In this document: positions 17,734 to 26,279 of the stretch, one piece after another | How the letters are laid out: each line of letters opens with the position of its first letter | Position numbering within the stretch: the first letter of the stretch is position 1 | From: Swingsia samuiensis | Lineage (GTDB): Bacteria; Pseudomonadota; Alphaproteobacteria; Acetobacterales; Acetobacteraceae | Direction of reading: 5' to 3' | Length of the DNA stretch: 64,000 nucleotides | NCBI RefSeq assembly: GCF_006542355.1 | Contig: NZ_CP038141.1 | Span: forward strand, 463,501-527,500 | Made by a program: the position numbers and the translations under genes | Notes under the pieces: generated by a model | Databases searched by the model: none | Told to the model about the DNA's origin: nothing | The model's input: the letters and a program-made list of their open reading frames with translations, nothing else

Positions 17734-17782
17734 GATCCACTTCAAGGCCATTGATCAACGTCTGATCAGCTGTTTTGATCAA
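17734..17782. promoter_or_regulatory. Cluster of GATC palindromes upstream of the MFS gene
   Basis: Four GATC-centred sites fall within 49 bp: CTTGATCCAC (17731-17740), TTGATCAA (17751-17758), CTGATCAG (17762-17769) and TTGATCAA (17775-17782). They lie between the rsmB stop and the MFS start. Recurrence of TTGATCAA at adhA and gap suggests a shared regulator. Confidence 0.4.
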
Positions 17783-17797
17783 AATCAAGCAAAAAAA

Positions 17798-19150
17798 TCA
17801 TTCTTTAATTAAACGAGCCGCAAAAAACCCGTCCATACCGCCTTTTTCCAACCACATCCCAGGATGAGTCCGAAAAAAACCATCGGGTGTGAGGGCAACG
17901 GACATATCGAACAATTCTTCTTCGGTGAAAGGTTTATGTGTCCATCCCCCTTTCTTCAGAGCTGCCTTAATGCGGTCGGGGCCTTCCTCATCCTGTAAGG
18001 AGCAAACAGCATACAGCAATACTCCACCGGGCTTTAACATTTGATGAGCAGCCTCAATAAACGCATCCTGACCTTCTGTCAGAGACACAATATCCCGTGG
18101 TCGTTTTATCCACAAAACATCCGGGTGTCGGCGCAAAGTTCCTGTAGCAGAGCACGGCGCATCCAACAAAACCGCATCCACAGGGTTGTCTGGACGCCAC
18201 TTTATCCCGTCCGCAACAACGGTTCGCACATCCAACCCCAACCGTGTTATATTTTCACGCAAGCGTACCGCTCTATGCTCATCACGTTCAACAGCGGTCA
18301 CTTTTGCCTTCGCCGTTGCCAATTGTGCCGTTTTCCCTCCAGGGGCTGCACACAAATCCACCACCGTCTTGTCTTGCAGTGGTCCCATCAGCTTCACAGG
18401 CATTGACGCAGCAACATCCTGCGCCCAAAAATCCCCTTCCTCAAAACCAGCCACTGCACTCATACGCGTCCCTGCCGGGTAACGAACACTCCCCGTAGGA
18501 AGAACTTCTTTCTCGATTCCTTCCTCATCAACAGGGGACCGCCCTGGACGATACGTTAAATCCAGAGGAGCTTCCCGGTGTAGCCCGCGCGAAATCGCCC
18601 GCGCGCGTGCCCCCCACGCACTCCATAACCATGGCGGCACATCCAGTCGGTCTTGATCCAAGCCCTCTAATAATGATTGGCCTTCACGCGCCACACGACG
18701 CAAAACCGCATTCGCCAAACCTGCAAAAGGAGCTAATCCCCGCCGACGCAGCAAATCAACAATTGTTCCAACAGCCGCATGAGGTGGTGTTTCAAGGTGC
18801 AATAACTGCGCCACCCCCAAAAGCAATGCACATCGAACCGGCTCTGGGGGCTCCCTGCGCAGCATGGGCTGTAGAATTTCGGTCATGCTCCCCAAATAAC
18901 GCAACGTTGTTGCCGCCAAACGATGTGCAGAAGCCCGATCTCGAGCATCCATTTTCTCCGCACGATCAAGCGTCGTCTCCAACATCCGTCGATGTTCTAC
19001 AACACCACATACAATATCAAATGCCAAATCTCTTGTCGGGTCTGCCGGAGGACGGTGCCCCTTCCCCCCGTGAGGTCGGCGTCCATTTTTGCGTGGTGCG
19101 TCCGTTTTTTTCACTCGTTTTTTCTCGTGCGGTTGCTTGTTGTTCGTCAT
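17798..19150 (-). CDS. rsmB: 16S rRNA (cytosine-C5)-methyltransferase RsmB
   Basis: 450 residues. The basic N-terminal tail is followed by a NusB-like RNA-binding domain (about 35-170, AFDIVCGVVEHRRMLETTLDRA... AVGTIVDLLRRRGL) and a SAM methyltransferase domain with motif I DLCAAPGGKTAQL, the motif IV cysteine in DAPCSATGTLRRHPD and the motif VI catalytic cysteine in YAVCSLQDEEG. This two-cysteine mechanism methylates C967 of 16S rRNA in E. coli. Coding is GC-richer than its neighbours. The domain order is that of the Sun/RsmB family rather than RsmF. Confidence 0.92.
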   Translation of the reverse strand: MTNNKQPHEKKRVKKTDAPRKNGRRPHGGKGHRPPADPTRDLAFDIVCGVVEHRRMLETTLDRAEKMDARDRASAHRLAATTLRYLGSMTEILQPMLRREPPEPVRCALLLGVAQLLHLETPPHAAVGTIVDLLRRRGLAPFAGLANAVLRRVAREGQSLLEGLDQDRLDVPPWLWSAWGARARAISRGLHREAPLDLTYRPGRSPVDEEGIEKEVLPTGSVRYPAGTRMSAVAGFEEGDFWAQDVAASMPVKLMGPLQDKTVVDLCAAPGGKTAQLATAKAKVTAVERDEHRAVRLRENITRLGLDVRTVVADGIKWRPDNPVDAVLLDAPCSATGTLRRHPDVLWIKRPRDIVSLTEGQDAFIEAAHQMLKPGGVLLYAVCSLQDEEGPDRIKAALKKGGWTHKPFTEEELFDMSVALTPDGFFRTHPGMWLEKGGMDGFFAARLIKE

Positions 19151-19226
19151 AATGAGGTGCTATTCTTATTCATTCTTATAAAATCGCATCTTGCTACGTT
19201 TGATGCAATGGCGTGTTCTCTACGGT

Positions 19227-19901
19227 ATGTCTTATTCTATATCCCAAAACCTCTCCAACATTCAGCAACGCATCACAGATGCCTGCCTTCAGAATGCCCG
19301 TTCACCACAAGAAGTAAACCTTGTCGCGGTGAGCAAATTTCATCCTCAGGCAGCCGTTGAAGCCGCTCTCAAAGCAGGTCAACGCCTCTTTGGAGAAAAT
19401 CGAGTACAAGAAGCTACCGCTAAATTTCCAGCTTTAAAGGAAGCATACCCAGACTTGCAATTACATATTATTGGTGGGCTTCAAACCAATAAAGCTGTTG
19501 AGGCATGCCGTATTGCCAATATGATTGAAACATTGGATCGGCCGTCTCTCGCTGATGCCCTTGAGAAAGCATCCCAAAAAATTGGGCGTCTCCCAGATTT
19601 GCTCATTCAGGTTAACACAGGGAACGAACCACAAAAATATGGAATCCCTAAAGAGGAAGCCGAATTCTTTATCGAAAGCTCACTCAATCGTTTTGGCAAA
19701 AAAATTCGTGGGTTGATGTGTATCCCACCAGAAGAAGAAAACCCCATCCCTCATTTCCATTACCTGAAATCTCTTGCCAAAAAAAATAATTTACCTGTTA
19801 TCTCCATGGGAATGTCAGCAGATTTTGAGCTCGCAATCCAAGAAGGAGCAACACTTGTCCGTGTTGGAAGCGCCATTTTTGGTAACCGCCCGGCATCTTA
19901 A
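19227..19901 (+). CDS. YggS-type pyridoxal phosphate homeostasis protein
   Basis: About 224 residues with the single-domain TIM-barrel PLP fold of the YggS/PROSC family. The Schiff-base lysine lies in LVAVSKFHP; FGENRVQEA, LHIIGGLQTNKA, LIQVNTGNEPQKYGI, SMGMSADFELAIQEGATLVRVGSAIFG are the family blocks in order. It binds PLP and buffers free B6 without known catalysis. The ATG at 19227 starts MSYSISQNLSN and fits homologues; upstream in-frame starts add only residues without homology. It is divergent from rsmB and 118 nt before kup. Confidence 0.92.
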   Translation: MSYSISQNLSNIQQRITDACLQNARSPQEVNLVAVSKFHPQAAVEAALKAGQRLFGENRVQEATAKFPALKEAYPDLQLHIIGGLQTNKAVEACRIANMIETLDRPSLADALEKASQKIGRLPDLLIQVNTGNEPQKYGIPKEEAEFFIESSLNRFGKKIRGLMCIPPEEENPIPHFHYLKSLAKKNNLPVISMGMSADFELAIQEGATLVRVGSAIFGNRPAS

Positions 19902-20019
19902 ATTACCCTTCACTTTGCATCTTTTACTTGCATCTTCAGTAAAAAGTTTGTTTTGAAGGGGGCAACAAAGCTATGATAGCATTTACTTATAGTTTTCCTG
20001 TAATATTTGCTCTCCGTAA

Positions 20020-22038
20020 ATGGAACCACTGATGACAGAAAATGACGGCGATAATACGTCTCCTTCTCATGCAGACAACACTGCATCGAATGGGGCCGGC
20101 GATCCACAAAAACAGTCTTCAGAGCAACGTATCTCAGCATCTATCGGCGATGGTGATTACGAGCAACAACACAAAAAGCCTGTCGGCTGGAGTGCGATGC
20201 TCGGCGTTCTTGGTGTTGTCTACGGCGATATTGGAACAAGCCCACTTTATGCTCTTCAGTCCTCTGTTAATATCGTTGGCTCTGTAAGGCATCCGGCTCA
20301 AACCGGAGAAATTATGGGCTTGGCCAGTCTGACTTTCTGGGCCTTGATGTTCATTGTAACGTTTAAATACGTTATTCTCGTCATGCGGGCAGATCATGAT
20401 GGTGAGGGTGGAATCATTGCCCTCATGTCTCTTGCCCAGCGTGTCTGTCAGTCACCACACTGCCGACGTATCCTTGGACTGGTCGGAATTGCAGGAACCT
20501 GTCTTTTCTTTGGTGATAGTATCATCACACCTGCTGTGTCTGTTCTATCAGCAGTTGAGGGAATAGAAATCGCTATTCCTTCTGCAAGCCATGTCGTTCT
20601 TCCTATTGCCTTGATTGTTCTCGTGGCACTATTCGCCGCACAAGCCCTTGGAACAGGAAAAATAGGTAAAGCCTTTGGCCCAATCATGGTCATCTGGTTT
20701 ACAGTCTTATCTATTCTCGGCCTCCGTGGGATTATGCTTTATCCGCATATTCTCCTTGCTTTATCCCCTACCTACGCCCTCACCTTTATTGCTACGCACG
20801 GCTACTTGTCGTTTGTAACCCTAGGCTCTGTTGTTCTTTCTGTAACAGGGGCGGAGGCGCTTTATGCCGATATGGGGCATTTCGGCAGTTCACCCATCCG
20901 TAAGGCATGGATATTTTTTGTACTGCCCTCTCTAACCTTAAATTACTTTGGTCAAGCTGCACTGTTAATCCATGACCCAAGTACGCTGGCTAATCCGTTC
21001 TACCATCTTGGTCCAGCATGGGCGCAGATTCCTCTTCTGATTTTGGCAACATTCGCAACTGTTATTGCTTCTCAAGCAGGAATATCCGGTAGCTTCTCTC
21101 TCTGCCGACAGCTCATCCAGCTCGGCTACCTCCCTCGAACACAAATCGTTCACACCAATGCATCGGAAGAGGCACAAGTTTACCTTCCCTCTCTCAATAA
21201 AATTTTAGCACTGGGAGCTATCCTGCTTGTTCTTTCCTTCCGTTCTTCTGCGGCTCTAGCTTCTGCTTATGGAATTGCGGTAACAGGAACATTCCTATGC
21301 ACCTGCGTTCTTGCGACAGTGGTTTTTCGTCGCATGTTCAAATGGAGCGCACTGCACGTTGGAATCGTCTTTGGAACGTTCTTCCTTATTGACGGTATTT
21401 TCTTTTCCGCCAACGTCCTGAAAATTCCAGACGGCGGGTGGGTTCCTCTTGCCATCGGTATCGGCAGCACCATTGTAATGACCACATGGAAACGGGGCCG
21501 GAGCCTTGTTGTGGCCAAACAACAAGCTGATTCCATGCCTATGGCCTCTTTCCTAGCTCGCTTACCCCAATCCCGTACTATTCGTGTTCCCGGACTAGCG
21601 GTTTTCTTAACCGCCAACCCAGAGATTGTGCCCAACTCACTCTTGCACAACCTGAAGCATAATAAGGTTCTGCACGATCACGTCTTCTTTGTTACGGTGC
21701 AAAACCTTAATCAACCTGAAGCCGATCGCAATAACCGCATCAGTGTCGAAGAGATGGCGCAGAATATCTACCGTGTTGTCGTAAGCTATGGCTTCATGGA
21801 AATGCCCAATCTTCCCCGCGCTCTTCAGGATTTAAAGGCCCTTCATATTGCTTTTGATCCCATTCAGGCCTCGTATTTTACATCACACGAGCTTGTCGTT
21901 CGGTCCCGTGTTCCTAAAATGCAGTTATGGAGAATGTGGCTCTTCCTCCTTCTCCTTCGGAATGCAACCTCAACAACTGAGTTCTTACGGATCCCACCTG
22001 ACCGCGTTGTCGAGTTTGGCGTTCGGATAGCCATTTGA
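20020..22038 (+). CDS. kup: Low-affinity potassium uptake protein Kup
   Basis: 672 residues: a hydrophilic N-terminus of about 60, a 12-helix membrane domain opening with GVLGVVYGDIGTSPLYALQS, the acidic DADHDGEGGIIAL loop (here RADHDGEGGIIALMSL), and a roughly 170-residue cytosolic C-terminal domain ending ...LRIPPDRVVEFGVRIAI. Kup imports K+ with protons, useful at acid pH. Start at 20020 or the ATG 12 nt further on. Its stop TGA overlaps the TTG start of hemW, implying translational coupling. Confidence 0.95.
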   Translation: MEPLMTENDGDNTSPSHADNTASNGAGDPQKQSSEQRISASIGDGDYEQQHKKPVGWSAMLGVLGVVYGDIGTSPLYALQSSVNIVGSVRHPAQTGEIMGLASLTFWALMFIVTFKYVILVMRADHDGEGGIIALMSLAQRVCQSPHCRRILGLVGIAGTCLFFGDSIITPAVSVLSAVEGIEIAIPSASHVVLPIALIVLVALFAAQALGTGKIGKAFGPIMVIWFTVLSILGLRGIMLYPHILLALSPTYALTFIATHGYLSFVTLGSVVLSVTGAEALYADMGHFGSSPIRKAWIFFVLPSLTLNYFGQAALLIHDPSTLANPFYHLGPAWAQIPLLILATFATVIASQAGISGSFSLCRQLIQLGYLPRTQIVHTNASEEAQVYLPSLNKILALGAILLVLSFRSSAALASAYGIAVTGTFLCTCVLATVVFRRMFKWSALHVGIVFGTFFLIDGIFFSANVLKIPDGGWVPLAIGIGSTIVMTTWKRGRSLVVAKQQADSMPMASFLARLPQSRTIRVPGLAVFLTANPEIVPNSLLHNLKHNKVLHDHVFFVTVQNLNQPEADRNNRISVEEMAQNIYRVVVSYGFMEMPNLPRALQDLKALHIAFDPIQASYFTSHELVVRSRVPKMQLWRMWLFLLLLRNATSTTEFLRIPPDRVVEFGVRIAI

Positions 22039-23186
22039 CGGAGCCTCTCTCTCTTTATATCCATTGGCCGTTCTGTCTTGCAAAGTGCCCTTATTGTGAT
22101 TTCAACTCACACGTCAGAGATGAAATTCCACAAAAGCGCTTTGCCGAGGCCCTTAAAAGAGAGCTCGCTTTTGATGCCGCTCGCTTAGGGCGCCGCCCCC
22201 TTCATTCCATCTTCTTTGGAGGAGGTACTCCTTCTCTTATGGATCCACAAACGGTGGCTTCTCTTATCGAAGAAGCACAAACACTGTTTGATCCAACGCC
22301 CGACTTAGAAATTACACTTGAAGCCAACCCAACCAGTGTAGAAACAGATAAATTCCGCGCCTTCCGAGATGCCGGGATCAATCGTGTCTCTATTGGCATA
22401 CAAAGCCTTCGAGATGATGCTTTGAAAATGCTTGGCCGTGAGCACTCTGCCAATCAAGCTCTACGCGCACTCGAAATCGCACGGTCTCTTTTTCCCCGTA
22501 TTTCTTTTGATCTCATTTACGCCCGCCCCAACCAGTCGGAAGAAGACTGGAATAACGAACTCACAACAGCTCTAAGCTTTGTCGCAGATCATCTCTCCCT
22601 GTATCAATTAACCATTGAACCCGGCACAAAGTTTGAAGCCCTGCACCGCCGTGGTGAGCTTTCCCTTCCCGATCCAGATACCGCTGCACACCTGTATGAT
22701 CTGACGGGCGAAATTGCAGCTCGCCACGGGCTCTTACCCTATGAAGTATCCAACTATGCTAAGCTTGGAGCTGAAAGCCGCCATAACCTAACCTACTGGC
22801 GCTATACCGATTATATAGGCATAGGGCCTGGCGCTCATGGGCGGCTTTCTTTCGGAGGGGATGTATATGCTACCCGCCGCCATCGTGCTCCAGAGCCTTG
22901 GGCAGAACGTGTTGAACGTCTTGGCACAGGCATGACAGAGGAAACCCAGCTTTCAAATGAAGAGAAAGGCCGCGAGGCCCTCCTGATGGGACTTCGTCTT
23001 TCTGAAGGCATTAATATTCATCGGTTTGAAGAACGCACCAAACGCAAACTACATGAATGCCTCGATCCCCTCATTCTCGAAGCATGCCTTGAAGAAAACT
23101 ACCTGACACTGAATAGCCAAACCCTTAAAGCAACGCCCCACGGGCGCCTCAGACTTGAAGCATTACTAGCGCGACTGGTAACTTAA
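22035..23186 (+). CDS. hemW: Radical SAM protein HemW (haem chaperone, HemN-like)
   Basis: 383 residues starting SLYIHWPFCLAKCPYCDFNSH: the CxxxCxxC iron-sulfur motif with cysteines at 14, 18 and 21 and the trailing CxF phenylalanine. FFGGGTPSLM, EANPTS, GVNRVSIGIQS-like (GINRVSIGIQSLRDDALKMLGREH) and YEVSNYAK follow as in HemW, and the C-terminal HemW winged region is present. HemW lacks the extra N-terminal cysteine of HemN and acts as a haem-insertion chaperone rather than as coproporphyrinogen dehydrogenase. It starts at a TTG in a 4-nt TTGA overlap with the kup stop. Confidence 0.92.
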   Translation: MTEPLSLYIHWPFCLAKCPYCDFNSHVRDEIPQKRFAEALKRELAFDAARLGRRPLHSIFFGGGTPSLMDPQTVASLIEEAQTLFDPTPDLEITLEANPTSVETDKFRAFRDAGINRVSIGIQSLRDDALKMLGREHSANQALRALEIARSLFPRISFDLIYARPNQSEEDWNNELTTALSFVADHLSLYQLTIEPGTKFEALHRRGELSLPDPDTAAHLYDLTGEIAARHGLLPYEVSNYAKLGAESRHNLTYWRYTDYIGIGPGAHGRLSFGGDVYATRRHRAPEPWAERVERLGTGMTEETQLSNEEKGREALLMGLRLSEGINIHRFEERTKRKLHECLDPLILEACLEENYLTLNSQTLKATPHGRLRLEALLARLVT

Positions 23187-23223
23187 GGGCATTATCCGTC
23201 AATCGATTTTATAAGGAAACATC

Positions 23224-24303
23224 ATGCGCCGATCCCTTTTTGCTTTCTTATCACTTTTGATTGCCGGCAACTCCGCTCTCGCTGCCTCACAGACAACAGA
23301 ATATGTTATTCAGGATAATGACTATCTAGGCCCAGGGGGCTCCGATATTCAATCCGTTCTCCCTTTATTAAACCGGCCCAATGTCTCTCTCCTTGGCCTA
23401 ACTGTCACAATGGGAGATGATTGGGAAAATGCAGAATCCGCTCATATTCGACGTTTTTTAGAGATTGCCCATCAAACTCAAATCCCCGTATCAGATGGCG
23501 CAACCCTTCCTCTCCTCAACAGCGTCGAAGCAACAAAACTACGGGAACAACAATTCGGGGTTATTCCTTGGAAAGGAGCGTGGGGCGGCCTAGGATCTAT
23601 TGATCATATTCCACATACACAACCCAACACTTTTCCTATGCCGGATGGCGCAGTAAATCTCAAAGCAAGTTCTCTCCCTGCAGCCGTTGCCTTAATCAAC
23701 GCAGTCCACGCCCATCCCCATCAGGTAACAGTTATTGCCGCAGGCCCACTCACTAACCTTGCTTTAGCTATTCGATTAGACCCAAGCTTTGCTTCTACAG
23801 CCAAACAGCTTGTCTTCATGGGTGGTTTGCTTGATTCCAGCATGATGTCCATTACAGGTAATGCGGATTTTGCATCTGATTTTAATATGATTACAGACCC
23901 TGAAGCCGCTCACATTACCTTAACAGCCCCGTGGCCCGCTATTACTTGTGTTGGAAACGTTTCAAACGACATCATGATGACGCATGATCTTATGAACCGC
24001 ATCACACAGAAAAAAACACCTGTAACGAACTATCTTAGCAAATTTTACAGCCCTCTCCCACTCTGGGATGAGCTCACCTCTGCCATTGCCGTAGACCCAA
24101 CCCTCGTAACGAAATCTGTAAATGCCTATATGGATATCAATACAGCAGAAGGGATGGATTACGGACACGCACATGTGTGGCCAGACAGTACGGTGCCAAA
24201 AGGCATGAACCTTCGTAAAGTAAAAATTGTTCAGGCTATCGATACCAAACGCTTCATTGATGAATTTGTCTCTCAAGCACAAAACGCCATGGGTACGCAC
24301 TAA
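23224..24303 (+). CDS. Secreted nucleoside hydrolase-like protein
   Basis: 359 residues with a cleavable signal peptide (MRRSLFAFLSLLIAGNSALA, cleavage near 20), so probably periplasmic. The fold is that of inosine-uridine nucleoside hydrolases: VTVTMGD-like (GLTVTMGDDWENAESAH), VTVIAAGPLTNLALAIRLDP, VFMGG and a C-terminal DELTSAIAVDP. The classical DTDPGxDD calcium motif is changed to DNDYLGPGGSD, and the usual HDP near the C-terminus reads LWDE. It likely releases bases from extracellular nucleosides, but the altered metal site leaves activity open. AAGGA precedes the ATG; the DUF1489 gene follows 24 nt later. Confidence 0.82.
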   Translation: MRRSLFAFLSLLIAGNSALAASQTTEYVIQDNDYLGPGGSDIQSVLPLLNRPNVSLLGLTVTMGDDWENAESAHIRRFLEIAHQTQIPVSDGATLPLLNSVEATKLREQQFGVIPWKGAWGGLGSIDHIPHTQPNTFPMPDGAVNLKASSLPAAVALINAVHAHPHQVTVIAAGPLTNLALAIRLDPSFASTAKQLVFMGGLLDSSMMSITGNADFASDFNMITDPEAAHITLTAPWPAITCVGNVSNDIMMTHDLMNRITQKKTPVTNYLSKFYSPLPLWDELTSAIAVDPTLVTKSVNAYMDINTAEGMDYGHAHVWPDSTVPKGMNLRKVKIVQAIDTKRFIDEFVSQAQNAMGTH

Positions 24304-24327
24304 CCAATTAAGGGAGAGCGAGCAATT

Positions 24328-24753
24328 ATGTTACATATGATTAAATTAGCCGTTGGTTGCTCCTCCCTCGACGAACTCCGCGCCCGTATGCAGCACCCAC
24401 GTATTAACGGGCATGGAGCGGTCATCACCCGCACAATGCCTAAAAGAGCCTCCGAGATCCTCAATGGTGGCTCTCTTTATCGTGTTATGAATGGAATGGT
24501 TTTATGCCGTCAGCCCATTATTGGGCTGGAACCTTACCAAAGAGATGACGGCACTACCGGAACACTGATTATCGTTATAGACGACATCATACCCGTGCAC
24601 CCCCGAACTATGCGCCCTTTTCAAGGTTGGCGTTATTTAACGCCTCAAGATGCACCAGAAGATTTAACTGGGACAAATACAAGCCATGACAACGGAATTG
24701 CCTCTCTACCGCCCCATTTGCGCAAAGAGCTAGCTGAGCTCGCTTTGATCTAG
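24328..24753 (+). CDS. DUF1489 family protein
   Basis: 141 residues carrying the family pattern: MIKLAVGCSSLDELRAR, then TRTMPKRASEILNGGSLYRVMNGMVLCRQPIIGLE, and at the C-terminus RPFQGWRYLTPQDAPEDL. The family is widespread in Alphaproteobacteria and has no known function; the protein looks soluble and cytosolic. AGGGAGAG lies upstream of the ATG, 24 nt after the nucleoside hydrolase gene. Confidence 0.9.
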   Translation: MLHMIKLAVGCSSLDELRARMQHPRINGHGAVITRTMPKRASEILNGGSLYRVMNGMVLCRQPIIGLEPYQRDDGTTGTLIIVIDDIIPVHPRTMRPFQGWRYLTPQDAPEDLTGTNTSHDNGIASLPPHLRKELAELALI

Positions 24754-24792
24754 CCTTCTAAACCGATCAAACCAAACTCAGCTTTCCGTATC

Positions 24793-26211
24793 CTATTGCC
24801 CTGAAGCGATCCGCTCAACCAATTGAGCAACCGTCGGGACAAACCCTTCTGCATAAAATGGATCTGTTGCAAAGCGGTAAGCACTCGTACCACCAAACAT
24901 CAGGTTGTGATCCACAACATAATCAGCGTTGTCTGCTGCTTTAACATGCGCAATATCTTGCAATGTTTTTTGAATACAAAAAGAGCGAGGATCAGCCTTT
25001 ACACCGGTGGTAAAAGGCTCACGTTGTACCCAGTTCGAGAACTTGCACATCGACAAGCATCCCATACAATTTGCCTGATCCTGCACAATCTCACGTGCGC
25101 TCTGCGGTGTAACAAAAACCAGCGTATCATCAGGTGTACGTAACGCTTCTGTAAAACCAGCTTCTTCCCATTGAGCAATTTTTTGCCGATCAGCAGAAGA
25201 AACAAACACTTCGCGTTTACGTGCCCCAACGCCATATGGTTCATCATGGTCCACATTCGCGGTAACACTATAGCTCACCTGACGCTCAGAACGTCCGCGC
25301 AAATCTTTAAGGAAGCTATTATTAACAGCAGAGGAATAAAAACCTGTTGGTGAGAACCGGTTAAGATACACATCGCCCTTTTTCAACGTTAAAAGACGAC
25401 GTTTCCAAGCATCTGGGATTGGGCTTTCTTTTGTCAGCAATGGACGCGTTCCAAACTGAAATGCAATCGGCCCAAGCTCCGGATTACCAATCCAATCCTG
25501 CCATTCATCCAAGCGCCATACTCCCCCGGCCATGATAATGGGAGTATCATGAAGCCCAAACTGCCTCATTGTACGCCGCAATTCAACGACCCGTGGGTAA
25601 GGATCTTCTGGGCTTAATGGGTTTTCTGTATTGGACAACCCATTATGGCCACCAGCGCGCCAAGGATCTTCATAAACAACCCCACCCAGCAGTTCAGAAA
25701 CTTTACTATAAGAACGACGCCACAAAGCATTAAAGGCCCGGCCAGAAGACACAATCGGGTAGTATGGGATGTTAAAATGCGCAGCAATCTCAGCAAGACG
25801 GTAAGGCATTCCAGCCCCACACGTCAGACCATGAACCAACCCTGAAGTTTCCTCCAGAATACCACGAATAACTTCCTCAGTCGCACCCATTTCCCATAGG
25901 AAGTTTATGTGGATCCGCCCTTTCCCACCAGAAATCTCGTGGGCAATTTTTACCTGATCAATTCCACCTGCAACGGCATATTTCACAAGTTCACGCTGCC
26001 GCTCACGGCGCGTACGCCCATGATAAATCTGTGGAATGAGGTTCCCCTCATCATCATAACTATCCGCGTTAACGGCAGAAACAGTTCCTATTCCACCTGC
26101 TGCGGCCCAATGCCCAGCAGAGACTCCTGTGGACACAGAAACACCTTTTCCACCCTCAATCAAAGGTAGAACATCCTGACCACCAAACCGAAGGGTGTCG
26201 ATAAGCTTCAT
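24793..26211 (-). CDS. Nitronate monooxygenase-like flavoprotein with C-terminal four-cysteine motif
   Basis: 472 residues, longer than ordinary nitronate monooxygenases (about 320-380). The TIM-barrel FMN enzyme core is seen in GGKGVSVSTGVSAGHWAAAGGIGTVSAVNA, GLTCGAGMPYRLAEIA, WRAGGHNG and IIMAGGVWRLDEW. The C-terminal extension carries C382-x2-C385-x3-C389-x22-C412, which looks like an iron-sulfur ligand set. Related proteins are annotated 2-nitropropane dioxygenase or NAD(P)H-dependent flavin oxidoreductase. The true substrate is unknown. It appears to be a single-gene unit downstream of the pnp terminator. Confidence 0.8.
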   Translation of the reverse strand: MKLIDTLRFGGQDVLPLIEGGKGVSVSTGVSAGHWAAAGGIGTVSAVNADSYDDEGNLIPQIYHGRTRRERQRELVKYAVAGGIDQVKIAHEISGGKGRIHINFLWEMGATEEVIRGILEETSGLVHGLTCGAGMPYRLAEIAAHFNIPYYPIVSSGRAFNALWRRSYSKVSELLGGVVYEDPWRAGGHNGLSNTENPLSPEDPYPRVVELRRTMRQFGLHDTPIIMAGGVWRLDEWQDWIGNPELGPIAFQFGTRPLLTKESPIPDAWKRRLLTLKKGDVYLNRFSPTGFYSSAVNNSFLKDLRGRSERQVSYSVTANVDHDEPYGVGARKREVFVSSADRQKIAQWEEAGFTEALRTPDDTLVFVTPQSAREIVQDQANCMGCLSMCKFSNWVQREPFTTGVKADPRSFCIQKTLQDIAHVKAADNADYVVDHNLMFGGTSAYRFATDPFYAEGFVPTVAQLVERIASGQ

Positions 26212-26242
26212 GGGGACTTGATGTCTCCGATACTCAAATAAT

Positions 26243-26275
26243 AAAAAATCATCACAAGTGGGGCAAAAGCCCCAC
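26243..26275 (-). terminator. Intrinsic terminator of pnp
   Basis: Perfect 7-bp GC-rich stem GTGGGGC (26258-26264) / GCCCCAC (26269-26275) with a 4-nt loop, 4 nt past the pnp stop. On the minus strand a run of six Ts (26248-26243) follows shortly after. Confidence 0.75.
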
Positions 26276-26279
26276 CTAC

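Noticed and set aside
18607-19152. 181-residue plus-strand open frame opposite rsmB
   Set aside because: It lies wholly antisense to a clear RsmB gene whose GC-rich third positions keep the opposite frame open; no domain and no ribosome site.
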